Positions 45,906 to 59,600 of a DNA stretch of 64,000 nucleotides are shown piece by piece. Position numbers and translations under genes: made by a program. The notes under the pieces were generated by a model that ran no database searches, was not told where the DNA came from, and worked only from the letters and a program-made list of their open reading frames with translations. Numbering within the stretch: the stretch's first letter is position 1; every line of letters begins with the position of its first letter. The DNA lies in contig PTFA01000370.1 in assembly GCA_003342895.1 (NCBI GenBank), positions 2,985 through 66,984 of the forward strand. Reading direction: 5' to 3'. Source of the stretch: Casuarius casuarius. Taxonomy: Eukaryota > Chordata > Aves > Casuariiformes > Casuariidae.

Positions 45906-46934
45906 ACACTGGGGACAATTTAACAACGCAGACAACCAAGCTCCGACATGCAGGCCTGTGCCCTGGCCCTGCTTCATCACTCCCTATAGACGTAACCATG
46001 CAGAGCGTACAGAAAGCAGTGGCAGTGCAAAGAGTCTGGACTGTCCGTGTCATTGCTTTGCCAAAATCACGTAGGGCAGCATTGGCTGACCCTGCTGGTA
46101 CGTTTCCGAAGGCAGGCAGACCCCAGGTTAGCACTCATCCATGCACCAATTAGCTAGGGGAATCGTTTGCACAGGCAATGAGGAAGCGTATTCCTTCACC
46201 CTCAGCCCAGCCTCACTGCCCTCCTACATCCCGCGACGCAGCAGAACTACGACAACGGCTGAAATCAGGCTGGGCTGTGCTGGGTGCGGCACAAAAAATA
46301 GAAGCAGCATTGCTGGATCCTTCAGCACAAAAAGGCTGAACAGGCAGAGAACGGGGCAAAAGTGGCGGTAACACTCCCACTTTGCTGCAGAACAGAGAGG
46401 AGCATTTCCCATGGTTTGTTCACTAGGAGAAACGTCAAAACCAAACCAGATCCTTTTCCTTTGGCCCCACCGTCAATAAACACACACAGAAAACCAGCTG
46501 CCGATAACATTTATTTTCAAGTGCGGTTCTGTCTGTTTGGATTCATGATAGCTAGGTGCATCGGTCCAGAAATGTCCCTGGTGCTGGATATACCTCCCAG
46601 ACAGTGATACAAACCCTGAAGCCAAAGGAGATCGGTGTTTTTTTTCTCTGGGCTGAGCCTGCCTGAGCCGGCGTCCTGGCAAACAGGAATTCACTAAAGG
46701 CTCACTGTGGGAAATGACGACGAGCTGGGCAGCTTTATTTAAGGGTTGGCACTTGTTCAGCTTCGGGGCAGAGTTTTTCCTACAGCGCGTGATCTGGCAC
46801 GTGGAGAGCTGGTGTCTGTTCCTGCCCCTGTGCATCTCTGCAAGCTTTCCTGCCTCAGTTCACCCATCTGTAATACGGGGACTAAGATAATGCTGTTTCC
46901 AAAAGATGAATAATGGAGAGCTACTCATGAAGCC

Positions 46935-47045
46935 ACTGAGTAATTAAGGCTGGGAGGGACCTCAGGAGGTCTCTGATCCACCTTCTGCTCTAAGCAGGGC
47001 CAACCTAGATCACCCTGTTTTCAGGGAAAGCTGAAGGAGGAGCCT
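46935..47045 (-). mobile_element. CR1 LINE 3' fragment, reverse orientation
   Basis: 'ggctgggagggacctcagga', 'ggtctctgatccacctt', 'gctctaagcagggccaacct' and 'agatcaccctg' are the reverse complement of the CR1 3' region. The octamer end would lie at the left and is degraded. Confidence 0.8.
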
Positions 47046-47271
47046 CAGGATGCGAACACTGTTAATTAGATTTTTAAGATAGTGTAAAGGCTATCCTGGG
47101 ACATGGTAAGAGAAAATTGTACTGAAGAAAGAGATTTTTTGACAGCATTAAACCTCCCATGGAAATATCCTGTGACCCTCAAATATCTTTTTTTTCCTTG
47201 AGCAAATTAAAAGCAAAAGCTTTCAGCATGGAAATTCCTCAGTTTGCAGTCACAATTTTGGGAAGTTTTCN

Positions 47272-47287
47272 AAAAAAAAAAAAAAAA
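47272..47287 (+). repeat. Poly(A) run
   Basis: An A tract of at least 16 bases after an N. Possibly a retroposon tail, but no body is recognisable. Confidence 0.8.
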
Positions 47288-47379
47288 GGTCTAAAAAATG
47301 GATTTTGTTTTTCACGTTTTACTATGAAACTTTCCTTCTGGATTAAAAAAAGACTTTTTTTCCGAGCAGTTCCGAGAAG

Positions 47380-47600
47380 GACCCTCCTCCCCACCCACCC
47401 GCCCACACCATCCCTGGGGAAGACAGATCAGCAGAGGGTCACGCAGCCACCATTAGCGAGGCCACCCGAAGCCGGCAGCAGCGGGCTCCCGGGCGCGAGC
47501 ACCCCAGCCGGCCTCTCCCCCCTCCGTCGGTCTCCGGGGTGCCCAGCAATGCCTGAAGAGGCCGTGGGAGTTTGGCTACCGTTATCCTGCTCTTATCAGC
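47380..47600. other. Small CpG-rich patch
   Basis: A GC- and CpG-rich segment ('ccgggcgcgagcaccccagc' near 47490, 'ctccgtcggtctccggggtg' near 47522) within otherwise ordinary sequence. No exon identified. Confidence 0.3.
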
Positions 47601-50600
47601 ACTAATGCACAGCCTGTCACTGATCCCACTTAGCTCAATGACCAAGTGCCGACCCTGGGGTGAGCCCTGTCTCCAGAGGACCCATGCTATCTCCACGACT
47701 GGCTGAAACCTTGGCAGGAGCTCACATTTTCTGACGACAGAGAAGCTGCCCCACCTCCCAGCCCTCTCCCATTGACTCTTTTGCTCCCCATCCAGCCCCT
47801 GTCTGGTGTCTGGCACAGGCTCGGGGAAGGCTTCGCTCTTGCTGACTGAAATAGCAACACTGATAACTGCCCCAGACAAGGCTATGGCAATGAATTTCCA
47901 ATCAGAAAACCAGCCTCTCCACTGCCTCGAGGAGGACAACCCAGCTACCATCACCCCTCATGTCCCCCAGGGCAGGATGAAGCCCAAGCAAAAGCTTTTC
48001 TCCCATGCATCTCTGGTACCTTCATCTCCTGGCTCTCCATCCTGGCCTTGTAGAAAGGGAAAGGGAGGTGCAGTGATGTGACCAAGGTCTCACAGACTGT
48101 CTGTGGCAGAGCTGGAGGCTGTGATATTACAAAGCTCCCTCCCAAACTCACAGATGGGCCATCGTTCATAACGGTCTTTGCTGAGGCAGGCTGGAGCTTG
48201 GTTGTATTTTACTTTGTGTGCAGGAAGCAAAGCCACTGCAAGAGGAATGCGTCTCATGAGTGGGCTTCTGCTGTTCCTTGCTTCTTTCTCTCTTAGGGTG
48301 GTGCTGCCCTTTTGGTGGTTTGGAAAAGGAGACGAACACAGCCCTGGGCCCAGCAATTCCCAGACTGCAATCTTGGAGCTGCCTCAGGTTTGGAAATTGA
48401 TGCTTTCACATGAAGAGTTAGACAGACTTTCTTTCAGGACGCATTTTACCTTCTAACAGACCACAAGGGAGCTCAGCCTTCCCTCCAGAGGCTCTCTGGC
48501 TTTCTGATCAGGCCTGGAGAATCTGGTCTGGCCTCCTTTGCCAGGGCACCCCAGTGCCAGCATGATGGAGTGAGTGGTATGACAAGGAAAATAGGGGCTG
48601 TTCCCTCATGCAGTCCACACTCAAAGAACTCACTCAGCCCACCTATCTTTGGCTCACTAGATGTAGTTGAGGATTATGGTTCTTCCTTGTCATGACCCAT
48701 CAGGCACAAGCTTTTCATAACCCTTTCCACCATGTCTTTCCTGACACATGATCACACATCTGCCTCTGGCCTCATCAGACAAGGATGCATGGTACCCATT
48801 TCTAATGCATCCTTGGAGATACCTGCATTGGTAGTAGGATGCTGAAGGACAGGTCGCACAGTCCCCCAGGGTTCCCTCCGTATCTTCCCCATATGGTCTG
48901 ACTGGGCTCCACCACCAAATGTCTGTGGCCTGACCCTGCCCCCCGACGCCAGCTGGAGACTTGTCAGCAGCTCCATGAGCACCAGCTCAGCTTCAGCTTA
49001 TCTTGCTGATACTAGTGCTGGGGCAAGATGGACTCTCTCTAGAGAGGGCCTGTGGCCAAGCTCTTCCCATGTGCCCCCTTCTCAAGGCTGTCCAGAAGAT
49101 GTCTGGGAAGACCAGGGGAGTTCAGTTACAACTACCAGCTGTTATCACCACACGATGTCCCATCCCAGAGAGATTGGGAGGCCACAGGGAAACACAAAGA
49201 AAAGAATGACATGGCCATGGCCACACTTTGGAAGATGACCTGGTGGCATGGATGGGGAGATTCAGTCCCCAGACACTTCATCTCCTTTCCTTTTGGTCCA
49301 CATCCCACTTCCCAGGTGCAAGAGGAACTGATGCTGGGTTCAGTGAGGACCATTGCCTGCGGACACCAGCCATGTCCCAGCCAAGCTGACCATGTGCTCT
49401 GTGTGCTCGTGGTCTCAGGCTGGGCTGTTGGCTTCCATCCCCAGCACCATCAGTGACAGCTCTTGGATCAGGTTACCAAGGCAATTCTGCTTGGCCCCAT
49501 CTGGCTGCACCCCATGTCTGACAGTGCGGGCAGACATGCTGCGACTCATCTCATCACAGGGTGGGGTGCAGTCACCCAGTAGGTCTCTTCACTCTCTGGT
49601 ATATCTGAAGGATTAACCTCTTGGCTTCTGGGGTTATCATCTACTAGACCCTAACTGTTGGCAGGATATGCTGGCAGGACCCAGATGATCCCTCCTGCCA
49701 CAGAGGGAATTAAATAAGTTCCCTTGTCTACAGTGCTAAATTACTAGGTCCTTGCTTTTACCCTGAGCAGCAAGAACTGACCCAAACAATTCCTGGGCAC
49801 AGTCTGGGAGTCAGTACATGCTAGAGACCATTCCCAATAAGGAACATGGATATGGCCACTTCGCTTCAGAGACTGGGAGAGTTTGGTAGTACAGACAGGC
49901 CAGACCAGGCCAGGTGACCTCAGGGCAAGCAAAAGGGCCCTCGGACTAGTTCCTTTCCTGGTATAGATGCAGTCGCTGTTGCCCAGATGTTCAGCCCCAT
50001 CAAGGCCTTCCTCTCCCACACTTCATGGTTTGGACTCTCCCAGGCCCCTTTCTCATCTCTTCTTGACCCAGGCAGCATCCAGCTGCATATCTTCTTCCTG
50101 AGACCTGTGCTTGTCTCTTCCAGGTGGCATGGACATTACTTCTCCTGGAACAAAGGGGTCTCAGACCTCACACTGGTATAAAAGAAAGGCTGTTTCTTAG
50201 AGAAATTATGCAAACTGATAAGATTTCTATGTGGCATGAGCGAGAAAAACCTTCTCAAGGGTGATACCGAGAGCATAAAGGCCTGAGGGATCACCTGGAA
50301 ACTGGTGGTGTCAGCACAAAATAGTAAGGAAACACAGAGTTATTTTATTCTAGCACAAAGACACAAAAAAACACCAGGACACCTGTAAAGGGAACTCTGA
50401 GACAGGACAGACCTGGGACATGGACACAAGTCCCCTTCCTGCATCTCTGATATATAACATTGAGGGATGCTTCATCCCTGCAGAATAACAAAGTTTTGGG
50501 CTCACATCAAGTCCTGTCCCCAAGATATCTCTTCTCTAGGACTGTCTATCCCCATAGCAAGGCAGTGACTCAGTTGCAACACTGTGGGAAGTGTGTCATT

Positions 50601-53600
50601 AACAGGTTAATTCACAGGGTTTCACAACACAGTTTCATACAGGGATGCCCTTGGAGTCTCCTGGCCAGGTATCACTGAGGAAGTATGTGACAAACTCTCC
50701 AGATACCTGCTGGAAGGTCCCCAGCTCCCTCCTCAGCATAGAAGCTGAGACCCAGGTACCTGACTTTGAGGGCTGTTTTTCTAATATGAAAAAAAAGATT
50801 TTCCTGGGCCGCCTTTGTCTTGGCCGCTTCCTCTCGCGGCACAACGTCTGCCGCAGGAGAAGCCAGAATTTTCATTTCCCTCCTTCCCTCCATTATTCCT
50901 GCATATTCCTCTTCCAGGGCCTTTTCCTTATCTGCTACCACTTTCCTGTTTTTCTTCCTCACCCAGCACCGTCCAGCCTCCCTGGCTCCTTGACGATTGG
51001 CTCATGTCGAAGCACTTCCTCCTTCAACTAATGTCTTCCCAGATATAGCCCCAGACATGGAGTCTGAGGCCAGACATCCAGGGATAGTGCCGTGTCACCC
51101 GGCAGCCCACAGGGCCCTCTCAGAAGAGGGTGGTGGCGTTGACCCCATCCCGAAGGAAACGGCATGAGGAGGAAGTCGAAGGCACTGGAATCCCAGAATA
51201 TCTCTGCAATGGGCTACCCCAGGGATGCAGAGATAAGCAAAAAGCCTGATGTTTGGGGGGAAGGAGGAGGAGGTCAGGGCTGTTCATTTGAGATGTTTGC
51301 GTGTCTTCTGGCATAAACACCAGTCCTTGTTTTCCCAGCGTTCGCCAGCATCCTTTGTGGAGCAGGGGCAATTGTTTATTCAGCCTCTGCTCACCTTGGG
51401 ACGTGCAGTTCAGTGGTGCAGAGGGGAGGAAGATGCTAGAGGCCACGGGGCCTATATGAAGAGAGCCAGGCCCTGACACAGCAGTTCCCAGAAGAGGGTG
51501 CCCTCTTTTTTCGTGTTTGTTTCTTTGGGTGGATGCCAGCTCAGGGTTAGGACCTCACTGCGCCTGGAGCTGGAAAGACACAGGCCTAACAGATGGGGCC
51601 ACTCCTTGCCTCTCAGGTGAGATCTCCAGCACTTGGTGCACACGTGGGGCCAAGGTCATACAGCCCTCTCCCATGGGATACCTGCTTGCCTCATGAGGAC
51701 TATCATAAATGACGTCCACCTTGCACCTCAGCAGGCCAGACCCAGGAGCGGACTGGGGCCCATGGCTCTCCCAAACAGCAGCACACAGTATTTGTGGGCC
51801 ACAAGTCCTCAGAGAGGCTGTGGATCCTGGCGATGCCCCTCTGGGGAAGACCACAGGGTGCTTTGCAGCCCATTCAGGCTGGGGTCCATCCACTGGAGGG
51901 TCATTGGGTCCCTCAGCATGGTTGAAGGTACAGCTGGAAGTCACCATCCATTCTTTCCCCATCCCAGCAGCGCCAATGCCTCCTGCATCCAAGTGATATA
52001 TCTGGAGGGACATGGCCTGGAGGCCAGCCCCGAGGCACTGCTGCATGGGCACAGCTGGAGACATCAACTGGATTGCCCACGAGGACTGCCCGGGCTCTGC
52101 CCTGGGGCATCTGCCTCACTTTCCCCCAAAGAAAAATGCTTCCTTGTGGCTAAAGAAGGCCTATTTAAATCTACTTGACTTCCTATCTAATCAGCTAGGA
52201 AGCAACTCAGCTCCAGACAGACTTTCCCCCCACATTTCAACACTTCTCTAAAGCCCCAGGTCAGCGTAAGTTTACACCCTGGCCTCAGTTTAAATATATG
52301 CATGCGATTCCATTGCAATTAGTACTAATCATCTGCCTAAAGCAAAACATATTTGCTGTCTCAGAGCCAGCTCTCTTCCCAAGCTGAACCAACCACCTTT
52401 CTCCTGCTATGTTTAACAGAATGATTTAGCTGGAAGAAAAGTGCTTAGGGAGGCAGTGGGGGTGGAGTGAGCTTGGAAATCAACCGTGGGAGAAAACCTG
52501 CAGCTCCTTTCTTCCCTCCTCTGTCCTGATGTGGCTGTTGCAAGATGCTCTCATATCTCCCCCCCTCCCACCCCTGGGCAATTCCAGTTCAAAGCAGGGA
52601 GGTTGTTAGTCAGTAGCTGTATTGCTCATGCTCTGCGGGGCACTTTTAAGTCTTTAGCACCCTTGGTTATGACCAGCTGTGCTTGTTGTCTTTGTGCAAG
52701 AGGCCTACCAAACCTTCAGATCTTCATCTCCAACCAGAGGTTTCCAGGATGAGCTGGTGCCACTTTTCCTCTGCCCATGAGATGGTCCAGAGCATCATTC
52801 CAGCCACCCGCTCTCCCCTTTCCCATGTTGTTCTCCTTCTGATCCCACAAGGATAGTTTGCCTGAAGTGTTTTATCAGTTGCTTCTATGAATGGGAAATC
52901 TTACTAACGAAAGTGAGATTGGTACCTTTAAACACCAAAAAAAGTTTTGATTCCTCCATGGTATCCTCTGGTGGTGAGACCACGGGAATAACACATGAAA
53001 CCTCTTCAAAACCTCCACACAGAGGAAGGACAGCATGCAGCCGCCTATTACTCCTCACCTCTTTGCACCTTCTGGCAAGCCCTGTTCCCATCTGCAAGCC
53101 CTGACTTCCCCAGCCAGGAGATACTTGCCCAAATCTTTGTTTGCGGCTGCAGACGTTGAGCAAGCCTTGCAAGCAATTTCTGCCGTTCACCCCAGCACAG
53201 GGACTCCTGTTAGGCAGCTGTCCTAGGGCTTGCAGGAACAGAGCTTCAATCCCCTTTACCATCAGTATCTCATGGTGCTCACCTTCCTATTTATTTCCAA
53301 TACACTCTCCTCGCATTTTGGTCTCTTGCGTTTTTTTTTTCTTTCTATGCTGTGATGAAGCAGGGCTTTCCAGTTACTTCATTTAGCTGCCAGCAGGCCC
53401 TTTAAATGGTCCCACCAGTTTCTGTGAGGGTCAATATTTGCTAGAAGTTGCCAAGGAGGCTGTTGCAGCCTGAAAGACAGATAAGGGTGTCATGAGGCTA
53501 GGATTTGATTTGATCTTCCCTGTAGGCACAGATAAGGCTTCTACAGTTCCAGCATCTCATCAACTCCTGATTTTCCTCAAGTCTGAAGGGAAACTGCCTT

Positions 53601-56600
53601 TGCCTCATTTTAGGGAGGGTTAGGAAGAGGAGGGCATCGCCTGAGCCCGCTCTGTGGGGGACAAGGGACCATGATCACATCTGGAGGAGGGTTGGGGCTT
53701 AAAGCAAGGTAAACCCTCCCTGCCCATCTCTCTCCACTCACTTGGAGGGATGCTGGGGCGCTGCCTCCTCCCACACCCGTAGGATTTGAAAATGAGATGG
53801 GACGAAAAACATCAAACTGTCCCAGCTCCCTAGGGGTGTTTAGGGGGCCAATTCCCANGGGACGAGGTGACAGGAATCATCCTCCAGGAGGAGGGAGCTG
53901 GATGTGCTCGTAACTGTTTCCTGCCTCCGCCAAGGAAATCTCTGCTACGCTCACATCCCTCCAGCGCTTTGCAAAGCCATCGAGGACCACGAGATGGCAT
54001 CAAAAACTAGTGCAGCCTAAGCCAGGCTGGTTCCCCCTCCTTCCTGGCTGTGTCCAGCAAACCCGGGAATCCCGCTCCTCACACCCGGGACAGACGCACA
54101 GCAGGCTCCGACCCTGCACGGGCATCCTTCCTACCATGGGAAACTCCCCATCCGCTTTTCTCTTCGGCAGAACAACTTTTCTAAATAAATTAAAATGAAA
54201 TAAAGCATGCCTCCGGTTTGTGTCCTATCCAGAACAGGCCCATGNTGGCTCTTAGGCACGCTGTCTCTCCCCACTGGTCCTGCCCAGCCCATGGTCCCTC
54301 TCCTCTGACCCTCAGAAAACCCTCCCAGCACTTTGCCCTTCCTGCCCCAGCTCCTTACGAATGACCCTGATTTTCAGTCCCATCACGTCTTCTCCGATTT
54401 CCATTGCCCTCTAGGGACAGGAAAAAAAAAACAAAGAACAGGGAAAGGGATTACCAAGAGCGAAAGGGTCCCAGGCTGCTGGGGGGTGCGAAGGACCCCA
54501 CANGTCACGGAGCGGCTGGCATGGTGCCTCGCAAGATAACCTTTCCCCGGAGCACCAAAACCCACCCGGCTGCGAGGAATNCTGGGAGCTTTCCATTCCT
54601 GCCAGGAGCCAGCAACCCTTCTCGCTTTTCAGGCATGAAGTGGGAGGCAGCCGTGCTGAGTGGTTGTAGCAGGGCTCTTTGCAGGCCAGGACTACTGCTT
54701 TCTCCATCCTAGCTCACCATGGGACTCACCTTTATGCCTCAGTTTCCCTTTTGCAGAGGAGAAGTTGATAATGGGAGCTCCATAACCAATATCTCCCTGG
54801 GTCCGAATTTGGTGTATACAAGCCATCCATCTTCAACTCTGTATCACCTACCAAAACCAAAGACGATATAAGCCGAGTATTTTGGCTCTGGGAACCACAC
54901 ACAGAGTGGGAGGGACCAAGAGACTGAGTTAACTTCAGTGATACAGATAAGAGTTCGGGGTCTCTTTGAATACAGAGACCACAGGAGCCGACAGCCCATC
55001 TGGGAAAGCATCCTCCCAGTCCCATTTCGGGAGGGAAGAGTCACCTAAAGGTAGGAGGGAGCCCCATCAGCAAAAAGCCCCAGGGCCACCTTGCTCAGGA
55101 TCTTGTCCTTGGCCATGGCCAACCTCTGATCCTGCAGAGGAAGGCAAGATAACTAAACACTTCCCAAAAAAGCTTTCACTATAACTCTCCCCTTAAAGGC
55201 AGAGTGTGAAAGTTGCTCTCGTAGTGAGAGGCACTGACAAGCAGGTCCTGCAGGAGAGCCAAGGACATGAAAATGGGATTGGTTTATCTGTCTGCCTGTC
55301 TGGTTTGAAGCAGGAGCAGAAAAACACTGTGACTGCAAATTTTTGCGGTGCATGTCAGTGTCCCAGCCTCTCTCTCACTTCCTCTTTCCAGTGGATTTCC
55401 TCCTCCCGGGCTGGCTGGAGGTTTCTTTTTGAGACGCAAGAGCTGTTCCCATCCCTGCTTTTGGCATCCGGCTTTTCTTACGCAAACCTGTCATCTGAGC
55501 GTGGGGTGGCCGAGGGAGCGCCAGGAGGGGAAGTCAGCCCCAGCTTTCTGTCACAAGCCAGGAGAGAAGCAGAGATTGCAGCCGGGGTGGGGTTGAAAGC
55601 CCAATCTCAGCAAACGCTGGAGGAAGGAGGTCAACACTAGATGTTCTGGGGAGAAGAGCTGAGCATCCAAGCTCAGCTCTCACTTATTACCTCCCCTAAA
55701 TCACTGCAAGACCTGCATTTCCACAACGTACAGCGGGACCAACGCCAAAGTCAGGCGGGTACCACGATGAGGCCACAGCACCTGCCCCAAGGGGTCTGAA
55801 CACACCCGATTCGGGGCATGCAGAGGGCGGAAAGGTGCCTGGAAGCAATGTGTTTCCCACACGTTCCCAGGCATCTCGATCTGCTTGGAACCAGTCAGCA
55901 CTGGCTCCCAAAGCCAAGCAGACCCCATGTCCGGAGCAAGGCAGCACTGAGGACCCAGCCCAAAGAGCCGACGTGGAAGCCGCCTCAGCACGGGACAGAG
56001 CGGATAGCAAAACTTCCCGTGGATTCAAATACCAGCCAGAGTCATGGAAGAAAAGTCCACCCTGGTCTGCTAAACACACAGGCCCTCCTCTGGCTCAAAG
56101 AGCCCCCGAGCCAAAAATTGCTGGGAGAGCTGGGAAGGGAGTTTGGGCAAAAACTAATAACTGAGCAGTAACTTCCACACTCGGATGCTGCAAAGGTCTG
56201 TCTCAAACTAGATGCAGGACAAATGTTGCCCTCAGCCTCTCTGACATGCCCATATGAAGAAAAGACCTTTTCACCTTCAGATGGAAGTTGGGCATTTGCT
56301 TGGGAGCAGCATAGACTTAGAGCAGTTGATCGTATTTGCTTCAAGTCAGAAGGGAGACACCCCGGGAAGAGACTCAGCTACCCCAAAATGAGGGCATCAG
56401 GCCATGGAGGAAGCAAGGGAACCAAGAAGAGTTTTTTGGCAGAAATACAGAGACGCTATCGCATGCTGAATACAGCTAATAGCGGTCCTGGGGGCAGGGA
56501 GGTGGGAGTGGGGAACCTGCAGGAAACCCCTGCATTTTAGGATTGCTCTGGCCAGCTATGAAATACAGCTGAGCACAGGACCTAAGCATGGGTTTAATTA

Positions 56601-59600
56601 AATGTGGGTTTAATTTAGACAAAGATTTTGCCCTGCCAGCTCTGTTTTTCTATCCATAAGGAGTAAAGCTCCTTAGCCATTTGAGTAGCTTTTAATTTAA
56701 CACGAGGAACAAAGTCAAGCCTCCCGAGGGAGACGTATGGGATCTGTGTGCATATGTGTCTTCCCTGCAACAGGAGGAAGAAACCGGGAGCTGCCAGTGA
56801 GGCCAGGGTGAATTTCCAGGGGTGCAAAGATGTAGAAGAAAGCCAGGGCGATCTCACCACGGCCCAAACTGTGTGAGGTGTCCAAGGATAACTATAACAG
56901 TGCGGGAAATGGGTCTGTGTCACAAAAACCCCCTCTCACTAACACTCATGCAAAAGCAGTGCCAGCATGAGAACCCAGGCCCTGGACTGAGCTTGATTTC
57001 TAGGGCCTGGACTTAGCCCTGTCTCTGACGTGGTGAAAGGGGGACTTTGAGCAAAGGGGGCTGCAGGGCACAATTAATCCTCAGCCCTAAGGGAACTGGC
57101 ATAGTGACAGCTGGAATAAACTGGGAAGGGATCTCCCAAGGGGTTTCTCCCTGCATCCTGCCCCCTCTGCCCCACATAAATTTGCAGGAGCAAACGATGG
57201 TCCTTGCATTGCCTCCCCCCAGGCAGCTGGAGCCAGCGGGCTCTGCCCTCGCTGTCCCTCTGCTCACCCAGATCTGGAGCCAGCCTGTGCCAGCAGTGGT
57301 GGGAAGGAGCTTTTAGCTTATGTCACCGCTTCCTGAGTCATCTCCCAGCAAAGTCACCTGCTCCCTCGTGAGCTCGGCTGAGTCGACAGAGGCCACGGAG
57401 TTGCATAACCGGAGTTCCCTGTTTGCAGGGATTTGCCTGGGGCAAGGGGGAGGATGCCGCAAGATGGGCCCAGCAGGGGCCCCTGAGCCAAAAAATGAAA
57501 TGACCAGGCGGCATCTTTAGCCTTACAGGCAGCGTTGCCAATGCAAGGCAAAAGCAGGGGGTTCACAGGCAGGTTTAAGGACACCAAGACCTTTCCATCC
57601 ACACCGCTGGGTCTGCCACGGTGCCCACGCTGTGCTGATGGAAACGGAGGTGGGAGGCTGCATTTAGCTCTGCTCACGCCTGCACTGCGTGGCCGAGCAC
57701 TGGTCCTTCCCACTGTGCCTTTTCTTTTGGCGAGATGCTGCAAGGCGAGAGGGAGCAGAGATGCAAAGCCAAGCTCTGCCCTTGATCTCGCCCATCGGCG
57801 GGCCATCCCCTGTCTTAGCCCCTGTCTGCGACCCAGCGGGACCACGCAGCCCCCTCGCCCAACAGCTGCCTGGCTTCTGGCTCGATAGGGACAGCAAAGC
57901 GAATTTTCTGTCTGAGCAGCAAAGCCCAGTCAACAAACCATCAGCTGCTGCTGGACAAGCCTAAATCCAGCAGAATTAGCCAATACTCAGTACAATGTCA
58001 CTTTTTTGAAAGTTTTTTAAAGGCTCAGAAGCCATCAATAGCCTGGGCAGCTCCTGAAAGCTTCCCAACCCAGAGTGAGGATTTGAACTCGGGGTGTCCC
58101 AGTTCCCATTGCAGAGGCGAGAGTTACATCAGTGTGCAGCTCTCACAGCAAGGATTTATCCGGCAGGGCTATGGCTGTGTAAAACCCTGCTTCNCAGTTG
58201 CCTTGGGCACGTCATTTATTTTGGCAGGTGATCCATCCATAATAACTATTATTATCCTCATCAAAACCCAAGCGATTAGCCAGGNGAGACGTTCTGCCGT
58301 TGGGACAAAGTGCAAGTCACCTACAAAAATCTGCATAAGTTATAAATCACTCTTAGAAATATATATATAACTCACACTGAAATGAGTTAGGTTGCTGCAT
58401 GTCTGGGTACAAGATGTACTTTGGGGGCTTTCAAAGCACTGAAACACTGGTTTTCCATTTTACAGATGAAGACCCCAGACAACTTGTCCAACATGACACA
58501 GGAGACCAANCTAGTCTGACTAATTCCCAATTTAAAACAATAAATGCTGATACCCACCCTTAAAATAATCTTTCTTGAGCCAAAAATGTATTTTTATCTC
58601 ATTGAATCAATATTCAATGTCCCTGAACTTCCCATGTTGGGTAACCTGCAATATCTTGGTTCAATATAGCACAATATAACAGCCAGGGAGAGGAAAACTG
58701 GCCCTGAGAAAGGCAATGTTAGCTTTCAAGGATGTAGCGTGAAAAGAAGANGCCAAAAGAGGGCTGCCCAAATGTAAAATCAAGGTTAAAAAGGCAAAGA
58801 AAAGAAGGGTAGGCAAAAATATTAAGATCTTCCAGAAGAAATAGTGCAGGGCTATTTGGGTAGTAAAACTTCAGTGTTTAAAAGCTGCTAGTTAGGGTGA
58901 ACAAGGAAGTTTCTGCACTAGCCAGGANGGAGATGTGTTTAGGCTGCAAATAGCTAGAAGGAAATCTTGCAGCCCAGCTGCACAATGCAAGCTTGGGGGA
59001 GGAGNCCATTTCATTCCCATTTGCTTTCTTAAATAAATGTACTCTTGTCCTGAGCATTAATGACTGACAAAAAAAAAGTCTCTAAATGAGATATTTTACT
59101 GTCACCAGAGAGAGATAGCAGACTCTTTTGAGGGTCATCAGATTTTGCAATCCTGGAGATGCAAAGACATCCAGCTCTTAATATCTGCATTATCTTTTCT
59201 GTGTGAAATCAATGTGTATAGAAACTGCTTTTCTAAACTTAAGGAAGTTAATTTTGCAGCAGCTTTGTTAGGAGCTGTTTGCTGAGTAATGCTCAACCAG
59301 GGAATCCATGATTCAATCATCAGGGATTCAAGGAGAGATAAGAGAGGGNTGCTCAAGGCCTCGTGGCTGTTTCCCTTATCTTGCTCATGTAACCATGGAT
59401 TTTGCTCCAAAGGCTGAAGCTTGGTCTGAATAAACATTGGTTTTTTTTCCCTCTGACACATTAAAATCTCATGCAAAACCAATAAAAGCTTTTGTCTCAT
59501 GCTTGGGTTGGGCACACAAGGGAGTTACAGGTTCCCTGGAGCTTTTCTGAGGGGGAAACTTTGCTGGCTGGATTCAGCTTCTCATGTACACAACCCTCCT

